Below are positions 10,482-24,100 of a DNA stretch of 64,000 nucleotides, piece by piece. The notes below the pieces were generated by a model, which was not told where the DNA came from, did no database searches, and worked only from the letters and a program-made list of their open reading frames with translations. Position numbers and translations under genes: made by a program. The first letter of the stretch is position 1, and each line of letters begins with the position of its first letter. The DNA is from Xylocopa sonorina (Eukaryota; Arthropoda; Insecta; Hymenoptera; Apidae), in the NCBI RefSeq assembly GCF_050948175.1, contig NC_135202.1:8122001-8186000 (forward strand), read 5' to 3'.

Positions 10482-10497
10482 TACCTACCTACCTACC
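10482..10497 (+). repeat. (TACC)4 microsatellite
   Basis: Four tandem TACC units, read directly from the sequence. Confidence 0.9.
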
Positions 10498-10605
10498 CTA
10501 ACAACCCAACGGCGCGAGGCTGTCGATAGCAACACTCTCCAATAAAGCGGATCCCTCCGCCCTGGACCGCCGACCGTGCTCGGGGCTGTCCCTTACCGGC
10601 GTTCT

Positions 10606-10632
10606 GCCGCTGCTGCTGCTGCTGTTGCTGCT
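10606..10632 (+). repeat. (CTG)n trinucleotide repeat
   Basis: A run of CTG units with CCG and TTG variants. One plus-strand frame gives a short leucine run that ends at a TGA near 10,669 and has no upstream start codon nearby, so I do not call a signal peptide. Confidence 0.9.
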
Positions 10633-10804
10633 CGTTCTACTCGCTCCTCTGCGGCCTCTCTATAGACTATGAACCCCGTACGAGCCGTCGCTCGACGGTA
10701 CAGCTAACGCAATTTTGCTACTCGCTGTAGAAACGGACGACAAGGAACGGACGGACGTGAGCGACCGTGGCGGAACGAAGCCTGCGGACTTTCGCGGAGG
10801 GTTC

Positions 10805-10821
10805 TATATATATATATATAT
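10805..10821. repeat. (TA)8 dinucleotide repeat
   Basis: Alternating T and A for 17 nt, read directly from the sequence. Confidence 0.95.
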
Positions 10822-13800
10822 GTATTCAGTTTGAAAAAGTCCGCGTTTTGTTGTCCGCGGGGAAATAAAAGGGGGATCCCCGTTTGATATCGCGCGATCA
10901 TCCGCCTCCTATTCGATTAGCGGCGATACGCGGACGTGTTTCCAGATGTCTCCGAGATTTTCGGCTTGATTTATCTTCCGCCGGACGCTTCGCGCATTTT
11001 CACACCGTCCCCCGTTCGAGTCGACCCCTTCGTGCTTCCTTATCTCGGTTTGATTTATCGTCGAAATAACGTACGTCCAACCGGTTATCTTCATCGCGTC
11101 GAACCTTGCCGCGATAAAGATTTCGCGCGAAAAAATATTATTACCGCCGTTTCGTTTTCATTCCCGTCCCGGCCGTTGTTCCTGGCCCACCTTCGATTTT
11201 TATTGCTTCCGATACCAATCGATTTGATGAAACTGTATTATCGTTTACCTGTACGTACACTTTACTGGCGGGAGAGAAAAAGCGGTGGGATGTGTTGCAC
11301 TCAAATTTCTGCTCGACCGTTACGTATGTTTGTGCGTGTCCAGGTACGCTCGATGGTTACAGCGCGCAGCAGTATTGTTTCATTTATCGCTGTTTGTGGC
11401 AGGGTGTTCCTCCGCGCTTGTGGAATGCGCTCGCAAGTCGGAGTAAATTTTCAAAGTACAGTACCACTGTGTTATACATGTTGAAGTAGAGCATCTTGGT
11501 GCGCAAGAACCGAAGAAAATCATGAGCGTTATGGGATTCCGTGCGTGCCGTACGCAGAGGCATTGATTGCTGGTGCTGACCGCACAATCATTTCATCCTT
11601 TCCAACCCTCTCTTCGCCGTGCCGTTCCACGGTTCCCGTACCGTGACAGCGATCGACAAATCCCCGTGTCGAAGCCAGACCTCGCTGCAGGTTTTGTTAC
11701 TCCCCCTCTATTTTCGTCGGTACCGTTTTTTCTCCCCCTTTCCTGTTTTCTGTAACAGCGCCGCTCTTGAACTTTTTACCCGCGCGCGCGAGTTCCACGA
11801 AAATTGGAACGATTAACAAAATGTTTAATTTGTATAATTACCAATTAGCTACAATATCGCGACGTCAAACAATTAAACCATCTGATAATGTAAACGACCA
11901 TCAGCCGTGCGAAACTCGACTGCAACATTTTTCCTGTTTTCGCTCGTTGGAAAATTGCAGGTAAAACGAATTCCTGAAACCAACCCCTGTAAATATTTCA
12001 CGTTTCACCGTCCAAAATTGAATCCGAAACTTCTTGATATACGTAGCGCACGCGAAAATTCTACCCTGAACCGGTACAACTCACGCGGATCTCATTTGGG
12101 GTAAGGTCAGATCACGTTTAACCAGACACGCGAGTCCACGTATGCGAGGGGTGGAAGAAAAAAATTAAATATATGCGGAATGTTACGTAGTTAAACGCAC
12201 CTGCTGTTGGTCGTCGAGAGTGGAGAAGCGAGGGGGGAAACGCGATAGTGAATGGGACGGAGAAAACGTCCTGTCATTCGGTTTCTTTAGCTCTCGCGAA
12301 TTTCCAAACGAGACGATCGAATCGTGGGCCGCGGACGTGGTTGTTCGCGCGATTCAGCGTGCGAATATTAGGGCCAAATCGAAAACGCACACGCGTTTCG
12401 AAGCGTACGCGTGGACGCGTGCGGCCTGCGCTCGTAAATCAAGAAGAGAAAAAAGAGCGGTATCGTTCCTAATCCTGAAAAAGCACGACAGTCGCGTAAT
12501 ATTTGACTACGGATTTATGGAAAAATTTGTTGGCATTTGCCATTTCAACTGTCATTGACCGCGATGGCCACGGAAAACTCACGAGAGCCGAGTATAACGC
12601 AGGAATGTTAACCAATATTCCGGCTTTCGGCACCGGCAGGATTTAAACCCCGGCGGTTCGCGTATGGAAATTTATGAGACTATTTCGCATGTAAGCACTA
12701 ACCAGGTGTGGCTACACATAAATTTAGCATCCTCGCGCGTATATTTCAGACCCTCCGCCCTCTGCTCCTCCATTTTACTTGGTAGGTGCGGGCCAACTTA
12801 CCAGAAGTTACCTGCCTGGTATCTCACTTCTCTCATTCCCGCCTTCGAACGTTTCTCCCTCTCTACCCCTCTCTCCTTCTCACACTTTTGCTTTCTACCG
12901 GCTTCCATCCGCATCTCCGACCGCCTCCCGCCCCGCGTTTCCGCCCTGCTGGTCTTGTTCGTCTTATCCGTGTACACGCTATAGTTAGCCCCTCTCTCTT
13001 ATTCTTCGCTCGAGATCGTATCCCTAAATCACCCCCGACTACTCCGGAACACCGAGGCGCCTTTCTAATTGCTCCACGCTACGTTTAAATTACTTAACCC
13101 CCTCCTCAAATTAGTTTCAGATAGGCGAAAAGAATGACGCGTTCGTCGGTGGGCTCGAAGAACGCGGAAGAATCTCGCCGGGAATGCTAATTTAAGCCGG
13201 ATCCCATTTTAACGTTCAGGAATCGTATCTTATAACGATTGTCTAACCGACCCCGACGGATAGACATGAAATATCCGCTTGGCCTCCTTTATTACATTTT
13301 TTTTCTCTTTTGCTTCCACCCACCGATCGCTAATCGTCTTTTGCGGTATTAACTTCGTTCCGTGGTTTTGTCATTTCAATGATAATGAAAAATTGTTGGA
13401 TACACTTTCTGATATTTCGATATTTTTCGAATGATAGAAATCAACGTTACTTTTTATTTAACAGCGCAGAAATGGAATTTATTCCACGTGTGTATTATAT
13501 CTTCCACGCCTGTTTTATACATTTTTAATCGATATTTAATTCACGGAGCGCACGCACTCGCAGAAGTTTGCCGAGGAAGTTAACAGCGGCCTCAAAGTCC
13601 ACGGTTACTCTTGACGCTCGCAGTGCACGTGTATCGGTGGTATTTTTCACCGGGTATCTACTTTGTACCCGGCGAGCGGTGGCACGATAAAGGAACAATT
13701 ATCGAACGGCGAATTAACGTTAGGCATATCGAGCAATCTCACGTGAAATCAGCCGGAGGCGTCTCGAGACGTCCTCATCTCGGGCAGAACCGTAGCAGAG

Positions 13801-14053
13801 GGATGAAACGCACGGCTGCGACCAATCACGTTCGCAATTAAAGGCAAAGCTGTAGCCGCGAGGGAAACTCCGCAGGAGGAAGGGACGGAAACGTATCTCG
13901 TACACGCTTCTCCCCTTGGCGCAACAACGACACACTCTCTAGGCGTCCTTTTAAATACGTGACCTGTAAATAATTGCATGAAGGAACAAAGCACGTGCAC
14001 AACTGGACCTCGGGTGTACCTCGAGACTCCACCGTGATACCACGTCGGCTGAT
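10822..14053. other. Unassigned region, no gene recognised
   Basis: Mixed CpG-rich and AT-rich sequence. Open frames such as 10,936-11,484 (182 codons) are unrecognised and overlap others. Pyrimidine-rich sequence runs from about 12,815 to 12,960. Three ACGCGT motifs cluster at 12,391-12,420. A good minus-strand 5' splice site (GTAAGTTGG) reads leftward near 12,800, but no exon can be defined around it. Confidence 0.45.
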
Positions 14054-14080
14054 CACGCGCGCGCGCGCGCGCGCGCGCAC
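14054..14080. repeat. Alternating purine-pyrimidine (CG)n tract
   Basis: CAC followed by about eleven CG units and CAC: 27 nt of strict purine-pyrimidine alternation, the sequence class most prone to left-handed Z-DNA. Long pure CG runs are scarce in CpG-methylating genomes, which supports a low-mutability CpG context here. Confidence 0.95.
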
Positions 14081-17000
14081 TTCTACGTAAATACGTATAC
14101 CTCTCGCCTCTTTTCTTCCTCTGCTTTTCTTGCCCTCCTTTGCGTCCACCTATACTCCTTTCATCCCCCTGTTTTCCTCTCGACACACGCGTCGCACGCC
14201 GTTCTCGCTGGTTCCTCCTGGCGCCCGACCCTCCACTCGCCGTGATTGAACCCACTACTACCCGCTTCCGAGAAAATGCCAATCCGTGACGATCCACGAG
14301 GATACTCACGCGTGACCATGCGATCGGAGTGGAGCGTTGCGTAACCTAGACGTCGATTGATTATTTCACGAACCCAGGGAGCAGTGAAAGTTGCGCAACA
14401 CTCTGGCCGTCTGAAGTAAACGGTTCTACAAATGTAGCTTCTCCAGAGAAACGGTTACTTCTTTGATCGTGTCTCTTGCGACGTTGATCCCAACGAGACG
14501 AGCGAACGAAACGATTCACCAGCTTCCCGTGACGAAGCCGAAAAACGCACTCGTTTGTCCCTGGAATAATAGCCAGCGCGGACCGTGGGCTCTGGCCACG
14601 CACGTGTGTGTCGGTATGCGCAATCGATATTTTGTAATGGAACGCCCCGCTCTGTCGGATTTACTGCTATTATTTTTTAATTACATTTCGTCGATCGCAT
14701 TTGTAACTGCCCTCGCTGGGAATCTGGTTATACTTTTGTAAGGGAAATCTCGTTCGAGCGGCGTGCTGCGGAACACGGTTTTAATTTTCATAAAATTCAA
14801 TACGCCCGTGTTTTCCACCAACACAACCCTTATGCGATGCCATGTGCGATACCGGTGGCCGGCGTGTACGCGCGCCTAGTTCGCCAGCGCGGAGCTGAAA
14901 CGCGCGCGGCGCTGAGGGGTGGAGAACCGCAGCCCTGGTTGTACGACCGTTCTACATACAATCCCGGAAATCAAAACCGACCGTTTCTCGCGATCAATTG
15001 TGATGCGCGAACGTAGCTAATGTTAAATTAATCGATAATTTGTAGGATTTCACGGGAAATATCTGTTATACGTATTTATATTAATCATATCTGTTGCGCT
15101 GCGTCGCTCTACACCCTTGGAACGTGAACGCGTACATTGAAAATTTATCGCGATTGTGAACTAGCACGGGGTTATGCAAATCAGTTTTCAAAGTGTAGAA
15201 TCAACATCAGCTTTTAATTCACGGAGGTAAGATTTATTTTTAAATATTTATTCGTCGCGCATCTAGCGCGAATATTTATGGAACTATGTCCGTGGAAAAA
15301 GCGAAAACTGCTGTGCATTTCGGTAAACTTGCGTGGAGCGCAATCGTGTTACCGCGTTCCCCTTTTCCCGTTCATTCATCGAACGAGAAACACGCGCGGT
15401 GAAAAACGAAGGAGAACCGAAATAGAGTGGAGAATAGAAAAGAGATACAGGCTTCGTTTCGACGCGGAGGTTTCGTTCCGCCAGTGAAACGTTTTTGCGA
15501 ATTCGAATCGAAGTTCCTCCGAGCGACTGCGTCCCCGCCCGTCTCGCCCATAATCGCGCGCGTAGAGCACGCGTTACTCCATTCTTTCTGTTTCCGGTAC
15601 CCGCCGCGCGAAAACCAATTCGCGACAGAGAGACCGTATCCCGCAGAGAGACGCCTCCTTGTGTATCCGCGGAGCCCGTCAAAACGCTCGTTCGCTCGCT
15701 CGTCCTCGGTTATGCAGGCAGAAGCGCGATGTAACGAGGCGATACGTGGCGCGGTTTCCACAACATTTCATCGCGAGCTGTGTATTTGGTTTGGGATTTA
15801 TTTTATTTACCACGTCTTCCGCCCCCGCGACGCGCGCCATCCCCCATCCGACACGGGCATATGGTTGCCAGGAATAAAGAAAGGGAAAGGCGACCCGCGG
15901 CGAACGAAAGGGAGGCGAACGGTGTCCCTCCCGCGAGACCCGAGGCGTCTCATTAGGCGTGATTCAGTGTACCACACTCCGCCTTCCAGATTGTTCCATT
16001 TTCCTTCATACATATTTAAATTATTGAAATTGTAGCATTACCATATTCCATTGATTTATCGATGCCTCTTCTCGGCTCTTTCTTTCGCCCCCCTCCTGCT
16101 GGTCCTCCGTCGTTTTTCCGCCGTTTCCACCCTTCTCTATTCACCGTTGCCTTTTTCGTCAGCCACCTTCGTTTCTATACACCCTTTCGTCTATTTTCGT
16201 TCTTACCGTAGAACGAACCCCGTCCTCAATTACAATTAAGAATATTTACCAAATATTTTTCTTTACGACTACCTCGATCGTCGAACAGACGTCGCTATAC
16301 TTCTCCCTCGAGGTTTAATTCTCCGAAGTTCATTTGCGTAGAAAATGCGTCTCCCACTGAACGTCTCGCGAGGTAGAATAAAAAATTTCACGTTCCCCCC
16401 GCGTACGATCCTCGAATTGCTCCGCTGCCGTTAAATAGCAACGATAGCGACGGTCCCGCAGATTATCAGAGCGATAAACAAAGAAACGTTATTAAAAGAG
16501 GGGGCGAGAATGTAGCCGCGGTCTCGTGCAACCAGAGATTCCAGAACTTTAACGACGCCAGACTGTTTGCCGTTGGTCTAATGACCAGCGCGACCAGAAA
16601 TTCTCGTGAAACGCTCTTGGACAGAAGTTTACAACTTTACAACCTATAAAGCCGTGCCCGTGGAGGTGTTCGGGTCAATCCGCCCCCTGTCGACGGCTCG
16701 AAGGCCACCCTCGACGGCGCGGACGCCCCGGCCATTTCCCTTCGTTCGACTTGAGTCCGGTCGACGGTACACCGGTGATCGACGACAGATGGAACGGACG
16801 GGCGAAACTGCTTTATACCAATTTTATGAAGTCCGATATTGCATTTAGAACCGCGATAGCGCACGCTACCAGTCGGCTGGTAACGATCGACGATGCGAGG
16901 CGTTACAACCCCGTTGAGAAAATATTGAACGGCGACGAGCAGCGGGGGCAGGGCGCCGCATTCGTAAGACAAACCTTTGAAAGCGGTTAAGGGACCACGG

Positions 17001-20000
17001 AACAAATAAACCGTTTATAGGTCTTGAGCTTTTGAATTTATGGCCAAGGAGTGCCGCGTAACGTATCGGCGATATGTACAGAGCCGGGTATAGACTAAAA
17101 GCAATAGGCGTGTCGATGCTTACCGTTCGTACGGCTCGGAAGTTCCATCTAGTTGAAAGAACTATAAACAAATTTTTGACAGTTATCCCTGCTACATTTT
17201 TTTTTTGCGTTACGACGGCACAAATTTATTCGACCGTTAAAAGTCGACGGGCATCTACGCGTTCGGCATTATTTCATAGCTCTGTAGGTGGCTGAGTTTC
17301 AGTATTGACGCGTTCGACTTCGAGATTAACGAATTTTATAAATCAATTCGTTATTTGATGTTGCTTGGGTGAGTTAATAGTTTTATTATGATTAGTGACG
17401 TGTGCGAAAGTGCATCGCTGAATGAACAGAAGTCGATGGGACGGAAGGTAATTTTGTCGTTGTTAAAACTGCTAAATGCCTGTTTGCCCCGGCTGAAGGA
17501 AGCTCCCTTTTAGTCCGCCTCGCGAGCTTAACTGCTTTTCAGGACGTGTCCCAGGTGCCCTCTACTCGAAAGTCATTCGCCAATATAGACTTTACTGGCA
17601 ATAAAGTCAATGACGGGACTCGTGTCCAATCGAATGCGTAAATCGTGAATTTCCCCGATTCAGCCAGTATCCAGCCCCACGCTATATCCTCCCCGGGAAC
17701 CGATCGGTCCGTCACGATTTCGCCGCGCGAAATTAAGGGGCTCAAAGGCGACGAACGCCGGCAATTCACCTGAAATTGTCACCGTCTGCGTAACGATCTG
17801 TCTCACTCGCTTTAGTTAACAATTGCTCTCTGAATTATTATTACAGTTCAGCTATTGCGATTTCAAAGGTTAGCTTTTTGCATATTTTCTCGTTTAATTT
17901 TAACGTTGGATGAGTACCTTAGAACTTGCGGCGAGATTGCGGAGGTGATCGTTAAGTCCATGCCAGATCAGCAACGTATCTATCACGAGCAGTGTCTGTT
18001 TCTACCGGCATCACTAACGCAAACGTGTTGCGCGCGACCATCCAATTACAAGTGACTCAATCTACTGTCACTATTTCCCAATGGACGGCTATGGCACGCG
18101 TCTGCGTAGCCAGTAGAACCAGAATCATTGCTCAGGTTTCTACCTCGCAAAGCAATTGTTTCAACTTAATTTAAATAAGTAAGTATACAACTGAATACAT
18201 TTCCAATTATAATTAGCGATTTATATATGTATATTTGTGGACACGTGGCGTTAACGAAAAATTTCGCGTAATTTTCGTTAGCTTTCAGCTTGTGCCATTG
18301 AAATCTTGCTCTACCTCTCGGAGCAGTAGTCGTTTACATGCGTATTACCTTCTTTTATACACGCGTTACCTCCTTGTACCAGACGCAGGTGCGGCTTACG
18401 AGGCTCACTTTCGTTCGTGTAACGTGGAAGTTTCGGTTGCAGGGGACCGTGATCTTGAATGGAACGCGCTGATTTCTTTCCTCGCAAACACGTGCGCGTT
18501 ATTCGCGGAGACGAACTGGTGGAACGACGCCCACCGAGCTCGAAAATTCTCACCGTCCCTCGAATCGATGTCGTCGAGAAATTTACACGCTCTGCCCAAA
18601 GTGTGTACTGCCGGCTAACCGCGTTATCGGAAGAGAAACGAGCAGAAGCGAGAAAGAATACACGGTGGACACGTAACGAAACGAAATTTCGCGCGAGATA
18701 TTCTCCGGAGTTAAAAACGGGGACGTCCGCCGGTCAGCCGGTTTTATACGAACCGGCGAGTTTTCTCGAAATTGATTTTTCCTGGCAGCCCCACGGTTGC
18801 CCCACGTATTCTCTCGCCCTCGACAAAGTTAGTTTTATGTCATGGCTCCGCGCTGAATTTCCAGAAAGGGTTGTAAATCGAATAATGAAAACGTCAGAAC
18901 CTCCCCGTGTTGGCGCACCGCAATCATTTGTACCTACGTTTTAGCCGTGAAATCGCAGTTTGAGAGCCGAGGGTGCGAGTCGCGGCAAGAAAAATATACG
19001 AAAATAGCTACCCCTTGCTCGGAGGAACGCCGCAGCATTCACGCGCGCGTTCCACGCCGCCATGATCGCGTCTCGCCTGAAAACTATGCACATCGACGTG
19101 TTGTTTAACATTCAAAATCGTTCTTGGCTTCCGCAAATGGTAAAACACGCGTCACGAAAAGACTACCAAAGTATCTGAAATAAATGTGTCTAGTAATTAC
19201 TACAAATAAATCTATAATCACTAGCCTCGTGCTTACATAGAAGAAGAGACTCTCATACCAACACAATGGATCACGCGTTTTGTCCCTGGCGTCATACGCA
19301 GGTAATTCAGCGGATCGGTAATTCAAAGCCAGGACAGATATACAACCGCTATCAGAAATCGCGAAGTCGACCAACGTTTTTCCATTCGGCCGTTCGAAAG
19401 CGGCGCGGGTTGACGAAGAAATGGGGTGGAAAAAAAAAAAAGGTGGGCGAAACGGACGGCGTTGGTGGCCGGTACGATATTTAGGATGCAGCGATAATTC
19501 ATAGTGTCTACCGTTGGGTGTACACACGATTCACGTGACCTTTGTACGGGGCCTTGCTGGCGCAGATGCGCGAAAGGATACATGAGAGGCTGGGCGTGCA
19601 GGGCTGTGTGTGCACCGAAGGAACGAGAGCACGAGGGCTCCGCTGGAACGAGATAGAATTGTTCATCCATAAATTCGTGCTGCTTGGCGGAAACATTTTC
19701 CGTTGTTCTTTCTCACGCCGTCCCTCTGATTCCCTCTCTGTCCGCGAACTCTTTTCCCCTGCTCTTTTTTCCTTGTTCCCTTTTTCCCCCCTTTCTTTTT
19801 TTCTGCGTTCGCCAATGGAAAGCAGAGCTTCGGTGAAATACGAGCGCGATGTCGGTCCCGCAAGCAGCCTGTCTCGCGATCACTGTTTTGTTAATTGAAT
19901 TCCCTGTCTCGAACGGTTTCACATTGATGCGTAACACGGCAGGGGATGGAAAAAGAAAGGGGAGGGAACGATGCCCGTGTGGCGCGCGACATCGCGATGT

Positions 20001-21070
20001 ACTTATATATATCACGGCTATTGCGACGGCCATTTAAGATCAAAGCCACGTTCCCTTAATTCCCGTGGTATCGAACTTGCGCGAATTTAAATAAAAGCTC
20101 CTGTAAAATGCCCCTCATTTTACGTAAACATCGCGACAATATAATTATCAGACCGTGCGAGGCGGCGCAGGGACGCGCGAGATTTAACAATTCCGATATT
20201 GACTACTTACGTAATCATGTTTCAATACGACGCTACGTTAGGTAACTACTCGATCTAGCAACACACACATCCGAGACTGTTGTCTGCAGAAGATTACGCC
20301 CAGCTTAGGGCAATAATGACGTCCGCCTACGCACGGCCGAATCCGGATCAGAGCTAGGAATCCCAGAGGGAGATAGACGAAGCGGAAGTCGGTTCTCCTC
20401 CAGAAGGGTACGGCTGGTCCTTCCGTGGAAGGGGACGGGGCTTCTTCGTAGCGTCCGCCGCTATCCGGATCGTCGATCGTAAGGCACGGCGATAATAATC
20501 AATTGTGCATGCGAGACGCGCGGCGAAATAACCGAAATCAATTCGACGGACGCGTCCGCTAACCGAGGCGGTCTAGAAAATGTCGGACACGAGGCGGCGC
20601 GGAGAAAAATCCGGAAAGGGTTGGCGAGAGGGAAGAGGGTAGCGCGAGGTATACAGCCAGGCACGGGGGTGGGTACAGGGTGGGCAAAGGAAGGGTGAGA
20701 ATGGACATCGGTGCACTGTGGCTCGTAAAATGCATCTGCCTTCCCGTCCACCGCCGGCAACGGCTTTTATTGTGTTGCGTTGCGACACTTCTGCCTCTGC
20801 GACCCGCCCCCGGTTTCCTCCGCCGCCATCCCTTGTCCTACGATCCACGGTCTACCATCACCCATCGGCTCGACGAAAAAACAACAACGCCAACTGATTT
20901 ATAGCCCTCGTACACTCGTTAAACTGATTCGATAGATTTTACTGCGCTTACGTCGATTCCCACCGCCAACCCCCTCGCGTTACCCGTCATTCTCTCGCTC
21001 GAATTCTTCACCGCCAACCACGCCGTCTCTCCCCCTCTGTCTTCGCTGCCCTGTCGCTTTTAATCTCGTA
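14081..21070. other. Unassigned region, no gene recognised
   Basis: About 7 kb of CpG-rich to AT-rich sequence with many overlapping short open frames. The longest is 15,427-16,035 on the plus strand (202 codons), arginine- and proline-rich with a competing minus-strand frame. One frame ending at 14,741 closes with a hydrophobic segment but stops immediately. A consensus-like donor (GGAG|GTAAGA) lies at 15,227 with no partner that I can place. No RNA genes or transposon domains seen. Confidence 0.45.
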
Positions 21071-21108
21071 TCCTTTTCCCTTTTTCTCCTTTTTTCTTTT
21101 TTTTTTTC
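21071..21108 (+). repeat. 38-nt pyrimidine tract
   Basis: Only C and T, ending in a run of eleven T and a C. A second 31-nt pyrimidine tract lies at 21,304-21,334. Confidence 0.9.
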
Positions 21109-24100
21109 GCTTCGGTCCACCCGAAGGCTTACAGGCAGGCTTACATCGTTCAGCCGGGCTTACACGTGCCGTCGACATTCCGAGTAAAGGCATTATTGCA
21201 CGTTGCGATCTGTGCTGCGGTCCCTGCCCATTTGGGCTTAAGCCTTCCCCGGCATTGCTCTCGCTGTCCTGCTCCCGCTTATTTTTTAACATTTCTCCTG
21301 CTATTTTTTTTTTCCTCTCCCTCTTTTTTTTTTTATCATCCCCTCAGAGCGAACTGACTATTCATCAAAGAATAGTGGGCGATGTCGATCGATCTTCTGA
21401 TCGTATTAATGCATTTAGATAGGGGATGGAAGTCGCTTTGGCGAATTTCTTTTTAGTAATTTATGAGGAGACTCGGTACTAATGAACTGGTTTGCGTCAT
21501 TTTTATTCCGCGTTTCGTGTTCTCAATAACGAAGAGAACGTTGAGTCGCTAAAGCCCTCGGAACTCACCCTCGAAGCATGGGGTATATCGAAAGGTATAT
21601 CCGAAAAGTTTCGGGACAATCAGAATTAGTTGCGTCGTATCCGACCCAACGTATAGATCCCCGTGGCCAATACACGTAACCATAAAGCACTAGAGAAGAA
21701 GGGCGAAGGAGAGTTTTCGAGTGGACCGCGATGGCGGTAGGTAAATTCGGGTTATGGGAGCTTGCGGGCTAGCATCACCCCCGGCGATACACATTAGATA
21801 CCAAGTTCTTACAACTACTCTTCGAACTGCAGGGTATGCCGATATAAATTACAGCCTCACGATAATGGCTGGTGACTACCAAACTAGAGTAGTACCTTCA
21901 ACTAACGTCGTTCGCAGATTTTCTTTTTGCGCCCGCTTCCGGTTCGCGTTCACCCCCGACCTATCGCGTGGCTCACATTTCTTCGTTCACAAAACTGCTG
22001 TTGACAGTTTATTCGTTTCGCATCGCATTTCGTTAACCTCTCCGATATATTCGTCGCGAATACGTAATGGTTTAATATCCTCATCGCGTCAACCGGAAAA
22101 TTTTGCATCGTTCAACTTGTAATACGTGCACCGTAATACACGCTATTCGTTCGTCAATCGAATCGAATGGAAATTTCAGATTATCATAGCGCGAATGAAA
22201 AAAAGTGTCGATTTTCCAGGCGTTGACTTTGAATGCGAACAAACATCGTATTTATCATCAGACAATAGCGTCTATCGCAAAGCTTATCGCGAAGCGTCTT
22301 AGACTTTCCTCAGTAATTCATGACTTCATTTGGAATACGATCTCCGTTACCCAACAAAGCGTGAATACTTGACACCAAGAATCCAACGGGACAATCTAAA
22401 CCGAACGACATTAAAAAATAAGTGACATCGATAGAAACACGAACGCGACGAGCGTCGAGGACGCGTCGAACGATACGAGAAGCAGGATCGCTCTTGTTCC
22501 TCTGATCGAATTCGAAGGTACAAGACTGCTCGTATCACCGTTAGGGATTCATTGGGTCCCCGTCCATATTCGACGCTGTGACAGACATACGAGCCCAGAG
22601 CAGCCAACAACCCTTGTCGCGCGAATTCGTCGAGGCGTACAAGAATGTATTGATTCGCTCTGACATACCATCCGGGCCCTGTGGCCTCTAACCTACGGCA
22701 CTGTCTGTGTTTCTGGGACCATCTTACGGGCTCGCGATCGTATCTGCGTTTCTCGAATTCCCGATATCGACCCGGAAAGCTCGCATCGAACAGAGGACGG
22801 ATGCCCCGATTTTTCCAGTGGCTCGCGCGACGAAACTTGCGCGATTACGAGATAAAGTTCACGGTAACGTCATCGGCTAAAGATATTGTCTGTACGGTGC
22901 GCGGAGCGTGCCGCTTTGTTAGCGGTGATATATATGCGCGTTGGTACCAGCAGTTTGGTGACGAAAAGCCTCGCGAAAATGGAAGTTTAAACAAAGGATA
23001 GAACGTTTGTCCCAGAAGTTTCGCGCAGTCTAATGGCAAGAAAGAGAGGGAGTTCCGCGGCGCCTACATTTGCGAACGCTGGCGAAGGAAACGTTACTAC
23101 GGTTGATCGTTGTTTTATTAAACGAGTACGCGACGGACGCGCAGTTTTACGAACTCCTCTCTCCATTGTTAGATACTATAAATTGGATAGAATATCGTGA
23201 ACTACGTAGAAATTGATTGACAGTATGGAATAAAAATTAACAAAAATATATACGTTGCTTCAGCGGAAGAGGAATATTCATGGTTAACAAGTTATCCTGT
23301 ACAGCTGGATTTCTTAGAAATACCTGTGCTTTAACGCCTTTGCCGTCTTTGATATTCACGATGGGACTTCGAAGGCGACTCCTTTCCTCGTTCATTTCGA
23401 TTTGTCTCCAATTCCGTGACGTTAGGACGTCGATCGGCGACAGTGTTGAATAAAGAACAGCGTCTTCGATAGCAAGCAATTTAAATTTCCCCGGGACGAA
23501 AAACAGTTTATTATTCAGGGAGAAAGTTGACAGCTACATCATATTCCAATATCTGTAAGGGTCGAGGATCGTCAATCCTGCCAGGCGGAGCTTTCGTGCA
23601 GTCATTCCTTCTCTTAATGTAACCTTAAATCGATGGATCTAAGTAAAGTGCGTTGAAGCTTTCCAATTGCATTAGCTATCCTCGATAACGATTTCGTGAT
23701 GGCTAACATCTGTAATAAAACATGTTCAATGTCACAATTTATTCATTTACTACGACTACAAGTATACTTTCAACCCTGAAAAGAAAAGTGAACGAGAAAA
23801 CGAATTTCTAATCTATATTAGTAGTATCTATTCTATTTAGCATTATTCCATATTTTCTAAACACAATTAATCTCTCGTTCCTTTTCCTTTCATAACTAAA
23901 CCGATTTTCACAGTACCTCTCCAAACATATTCGCATAATCTGCTCAACCTCTCAATTTATGCACACCGAAATTGAATGATATAAATCTCGACTCTCGTAG
24001 TTCCTTGAACGAGGAATTTGTACACGTATTTATCTCAACAAATGACAAGATTATTCCACGAAAATAGAACGATTTCGTTCCTTCGTTCTATCGCAACGAG

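Larger units (their letters stand above)
10000..10804. other. GC-rich patch with short repeats, no gene recognised
   Basis: CpG-rich sequence with overlapping arginine-rich open frames on both strands (for example 10,062-10,313 plus and 9,947-10,342 minus), typical of unselected CpG-rich DNA. It contains TACC and CTG repeats, listed separately. It could be a promoter region, but I see no TATA box, initiator or donor that I would defend. Confidence 0.4.

Noticed and set aside
10595..10670. Leucine-rich signal-peptide-like translation
   Set aside because: Produced by the CTG repeat; no start codon precedes it closely and a stop follows.
14640..14741. Hydrophobic segment ending AGNLVILL that recalls the first membrane helix of a G-protein-coupled receptor
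   Set aside because: A stop follows immediately, there is no donor at the end and no further receptor helix is visible in any frame.
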